In this document: one piece after another, positions 15,771-18,333 of the stretch
How positions within the stretch are numbered: the stretch's first letter is position 1
Layout of the letters: each line of letters opens with the position of its first letter
DNA from: Christensenella sp. UBA6406
GTDB taxonomy: Bacteria; Bacillota; Clostridia; Christensenellales; UBA1242
Assembly: GCA_002438625.1 (NCBI GenBank)
Contig: DJPS01000055.1
Span: 42,406-60,738, forward strand
Length of the DNA stretch: 18,333 bases
Direction: 5' to 3'
Made by a program: the position numbers and the translations under genes
Notes under the pieces: generated by a model
Seen by the model: only the letters and a program-made list of their open reading frames with translations
Databases searched by the model: none
What the model was told of the DNA's origin: nothing

Positions 15771-17636
15771 TTACATTTGTTTAAATCTTTTGTGGCTTCT
15801 TATGTGCTGTAAAACCTTTTCATAATCGCCCGTTTCCTTTAACTTCTCGCCCGCACTGCCAAGCAAGAAAGCGGTGTGTTCTTTAATGTGCAAATCGTGG
15901 TCATCAATCTCTTGCACATCGCAATCAAACTCGCCATTTGAAAACTGCAAATTTTCTTTTTGTGCATAATGAATTTGTGCAGAATCTACATCTGCCCCCA
16001 CATCATTAATGCCAAGCCCAAGCATTTCAATCAACTTCAATCTCGTTGACTCGTTTATTTTGCCATCTTCGCCCTGCAAAAGCCCGCTGTTGATTATCTC
16101 AAAAACCATTGCCCTTTGCTGTGCCTTAGATAGAGTTATCTCGTTTTGCGTGTCTATCACAACATCATCTGTTGATATATCTCTATCATTAAAATAAAGT
16201 GCATCCACGCTCCCCTTGTCGCCCACCAAATTCATAAGGCGTGGCAATTTAACAAACTGCTTATAAAGCCTTAGCGTGTGCTTAGCAATCTCGCAAATCG
16301 CATTCTCTATGCTGTCAGATGAAACAGACACCCTTGTGTTGTCTTGCTCTAACAAAATTTGCAATGCCGTTCCACTCATATTCGTAAATGATAAGTTAGA
16401 CGCACGCATCAAATCGTTCACGCCACTTATAACACTAAATTCATTTTGCAATCTTATCTCTTCCGCTTCAAAATCAACGGGCAACTTGTTTGGTGCCATA
16501 AAGGTTGGAATGTTCGCCCCTTGCCTATATACAAGCACTTTGCCAGGATAAAGCCCTTCGCTTTCCAAATTGTCTATGTCAACTGCACCATCTTCAACCA
16601 TAACCACACCCATTGAAAGGCGGTTCAAAAACTCGTTTTTACGGTTCTTAATTGCATTATATGCCCTTTGCACAGGTATCGCACGCTCCACAATGCTCGC
16701 ACCATAAAAACTGCCCGCAACAGGTAAAGACACTTGTCTAACAAACGGAAACGCACGCTTGCCGTTTTCGCCGTTTATAAAAGGCAAATCACCATCATAA
16801 CATAATTTATTGCCACTTACAATTAAAAGTCGCCCGTTTGGATGTGGTTTGCTTGGTTTTTCATAGCGTTCAATGACAAGTGCATAGTCCGCCCCACTCG
16901 CAACACCCGTATATGCAGGTTTAAAAGTTGAAGAATAATTTAATGTGAACAAATCTAATTTTTCACCCTCAACTTCAACGCCATACATTTCCTTAATCTC
17001 ATCTATCTTATAGGCTCTTGCGTGAATAATTGAATCGCATTCATCCACATCGCCCCTAGATAGGCTATCAGGGTAAAGTTCAAACGGTGCAACAACGGAC
17101 ACACTCACATCCCCCATTCGCACATTTTCGCCATCTACAATCAAACTCTCGCCAAGCGTGTTGTCCCACACGACCTTGTAAAATGCTGTGCCACAAACTT
17201 CGCTCCAACTTGTCGCACGGGTTATCAAATTAGATAACTTCATTTTATGCCATAACCCGTTGCAAATTTGGTTGCATATGCGTGCCGTTGCCATATCCCC
17301 CGCATCTGCACTCGCTGGAATCACTGTCATTGCTGGCTTTACACTAGAAAGTTTGCTCTGCCTAACTTCAACAAGCCCCGCTATGTGATTATAAACTTCT
17401 CGCTCTTGCCAAAAATATTGCTTTTCATATTCAATTATTTGATTGTTGCTCCCTATGCCACAATATTGATTGCCCGCAACAAAGTTCATATTTAATCGCC
17501 ACACCGCTTCCAAATTCTTGCGTGCTTGTTGCCTTGAAAATAAATCTTCCTTTACATCTTTAACAATTTGCTCTTCGCTTTGCTCTTTCGCTTTCTTTTG
17601 TAAAACTTGCTTTAAATTTTTACTCTTATTTTCCAT
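15771..17636 (-). CDS. Phage portal protein, P22-like
   Basis: The portal forms the dodecameric ring at one head vertex through which DNA is packaged and ejected. The 621-residue product has the P22-type layout: a helical start (1-45), NFVAGNQY (51-58), a N.I...VE..Q..L....P...V.P segment (83-107), VAPFELYPDSLSRGDVDEC (182-200), GSFYGASIVERAIPVQRAYNAIKNRKNE (helical stem-entry), and NMSGTALQILLEQDN followed by a long helix. The C-terminal 60 residues are polar, with HDLHIKEHTAFL. It is somewhat shorter than the P22 portal (about 725), mainly in the barrel tail. The start is ATG with AAGGGAAG upstream. It follows a 345-bp spacer with hairpins and direct repeats. Confidence 0.93.
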   Translation of the reverse strand: MENKSKNLKQVLQKKAKEQSEEQIVKDVKEDLFSRQQARKNLEAVWRLNMNFVAGNQYCGIGSNNQIIEYEKQYFWQEREVYNHIAGLVEVRQSKLSSVKPAMTVIPASADAGDMATARICNQICNGLWHKMKLSNLITRATSWSEVCGTAFYKVVWDNTLGESLIVDGENVRMGDVSVSVVAPFELYPDSLSRGDVDECDSIIHARAYKIDEIKEMYGVEVEGEKLDLFTLNYSSTFKPAYTGVASGADYALVIERYEKPSKPHPNGRLLIVSGNKLCYDGDLPFINGENGKRAFPFVRQVSLPVAGSFYGASIVERAIPVQRAYNAIKNRKNEFLNRLSMGVVMVEDGAVDIDNLESEGLYPGKVLVYRQGANIPTFMAPNKLPVDFEAEEIRLQNEFSVISGVNDLMRASNLSFTNMSGTALQILLEQDNTRVSVSSDSIENAICEIAKHTLRLYKQFVKLPRLMNLVGDKGSVDALYFNDRDISTDDVVIDTQNEITLSKAQQRAMVFEIINSGLLQGEDGKINESTRLKLIEMLGLGINDVGADVDSAQIHYAQKENLQFSNGEFDCDVQEIDDHDLHIKEHTAFLLGSAGEKLKETGDYEKVLQHIRSHKRFKQM

Positions 17637-17735
17637 ACAATCTTCCCTTTTTCTTTAATTTCTTTAAAAATGAATTTATAAAAATCTTATTTATTAAATT
17701 GAATTATTAAAATTCTTATCAAATTTCATTTATCA

Positions 17736-17791
17736 AAAAAGCCGTGCAAGGTCGCTTTTATTAAAAGCAAAATCACAAAACACCGCTTTTT
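17736..17791. repeat. Nested hairpins upstream of the portal gene
   Basis: An 11-position outer stem (17736-17746 with 17781-17791, one C-C mismatch) encloses a perfect 6-bp hairpin GCTTTT-ATT-AAAAGC (17754-17768). T-runs follow on both strands, so it can act as a bidirectional terminator-like element. It stands between the small terminase-side gene and the portal gene. Whether it ends or attenuates transcription, or serves another purpose, cannot be told from sequence. Confidence 0.6.
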
Positions 17792-17862
17792 ATCTTTAAA
17801 TTGATTTATATTTAATTTTTTATCTTTAAGTTTGCTTAAAAAGTTTTTTATCTTTAAGTTTT
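17787..17862. repeat. Three direct repeats of TTTTTATCTTTAA, 28-29 bp apart
   Basis: The word TTTTTATCTTTAA occurs from 17787, 17816 and 17845. The last two copies extend to TTTTTATCTTTAAGTTT. Spacing of 29 and 29 bp (nearly three helical turns) upstream of the portal gene is compatible with binding sites for a regulator; slippage in AT-rich DNA could also produce it. The rest of the 17637-17980 spacer is A/T-rich without a gene. Confidence 0.6.
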
Positions 17863-17980
17863 TATTTTTATTAAATCTTTAAATTGAATTATTTATTTTT
17901 CAAATTGATTTAATTTTATAAAATCATTTTTCTTTAAGTTCAACAAATTTATTTTTAATCAATTAGCAATTTAAATTTAT

Positions 17981-18256
17981 TTAATCTTCAAGTTCATTAA
18001 TCTCATCAAGTAAATCATTTTTAAGTGCCATAAGTTCATCATAAGTTAAATTGCTTAACCCCTGACCCCCTTCGCCACAATCATCATCATTTGTAAGCAA
18101 AAACTTCAAGGCAATTGAATCAGGTGGCACAAATTTTCTGGTAACTTTGCGTTTATTCAACTTCAACTCTCCCGTTTCATCTTCGCTAAATTCTTCCACA
18201 ACTTCTTCCACATCAAATCCAACCGCCCGCTTCATCAAAAGTTCTTTTAAATCCAT
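17981..18256 (-). CDS. Small phage protein from the terminase side
   Basis: The product has 91 residues from the chosen start. It reads LKELLMKRAVGFDVEEVVEEF, an acidic spacer, KRKVTRKFVPPDSIALKFLL (36-55 region), then an acidic helix. A KRA.G...EE....K....VPPD..A..FLL pattern is what I recall from the C-terminal half of small terminase-type proteins in Firmicutes prophages, where a Pro-Pro-Asp-x-x-Ala motif precedes a helix. Here the usual N-terminal helix-turn-helix part is absent, so it may be only a terminase-associated protein. I chose the ATG at 18256 because five G lie nine bases upstream; the ATG at 18262 is too close to them. Upstream all frames are closed in the last 70 bases, so any terminase gene begins or ends beyond them. 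Confidence 0.65.
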   Translation of the reverse strand: MDLKELLMKRAVGFDVEEVVEEFSEDETGELKLNKRKVTRKFVPPDSIALKFLLTNDDDCGEGGQGLSNLTYDELMALKNDLLDEINELED

Positions 18257-18333
18257 AACCATTCACCCCCAAACAATCAAGCAAATTTCCCGCAACATCT
18301 CAATTCATCCTAAGCAATCAAACCATAAGCAAT

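Noticed and set aside
17787..17862. CRISPR-like array
   Set aside because: Repeats are 13-17 bp of A/T-rich sequence with spacers of about 12-16 bp, only three copies, no leader or cas genes.

Overview
The window looks like the chromosome of an uncultured, very AT-rich Firmicute using the standard bacterial code. Support for this comes from purine-rich AAGGAG-type ribosome sites, an RNase J, TTG and GTG starts, uninterrupted reading frames in which Trp is TGG, and long A/T-only spacers. No tRNA or rRNA marker gives a finer placement.

Left end, plus strand: the 3' part of an unrecognised gene (2-445) ends in a textbook intrinsic terminator (485-517). About 1.1 kb without a credible protein gene follows. 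It holds a sigma-A-like promoter (588-616), a chain of hairpins including one closed by a GAAA tetraloop with a G.U pair that exists only on the plus strand, a helix between segments more than 50 nt apart, several C-rich loops, and a strong bidirectional terminator (1421-1459). I read it as one long or two shorter structured RNAs. It is the best candidate here for something undescribed.

Middle, minus strand: a housekeeping block. A TTGACA-17-TAAAAT promoter (3432-3460) lies in front of a FabG-type reductase and rsmE. Upstream of these come an Asn/Gln-rich membrane protein, a small helical protein of unknown role, and an RNase J with an unusual ~195-residue disordered N-terminal extension.

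Right half, minus strand, 7.6 kb to the window edge: a short-tailed-phage (P22-type) morphogenesis module. In transcription order it has a small protein likely from the terminase side, portal, scaffold, major coat, a small head protein, a head-tail adaptor (gp4-like), a tail plug / DNA-stabilisation protein (gp10-like), a coiled-coil virion protein, a BhlA/UviB holin-like peptide and a second two-helix holin. All frames are intact. No tail fibre, endolysin, integrase or repressor is visible; terminase would lie beyond the right edge. Base composition, long AT spacers and Asn-rich tracts match the neighbouring host genes, which suggests long residence. The module could be a compact prophage with genes outside the window, a decaying prophage, or a domesticated particle; the window alone cannot decide.
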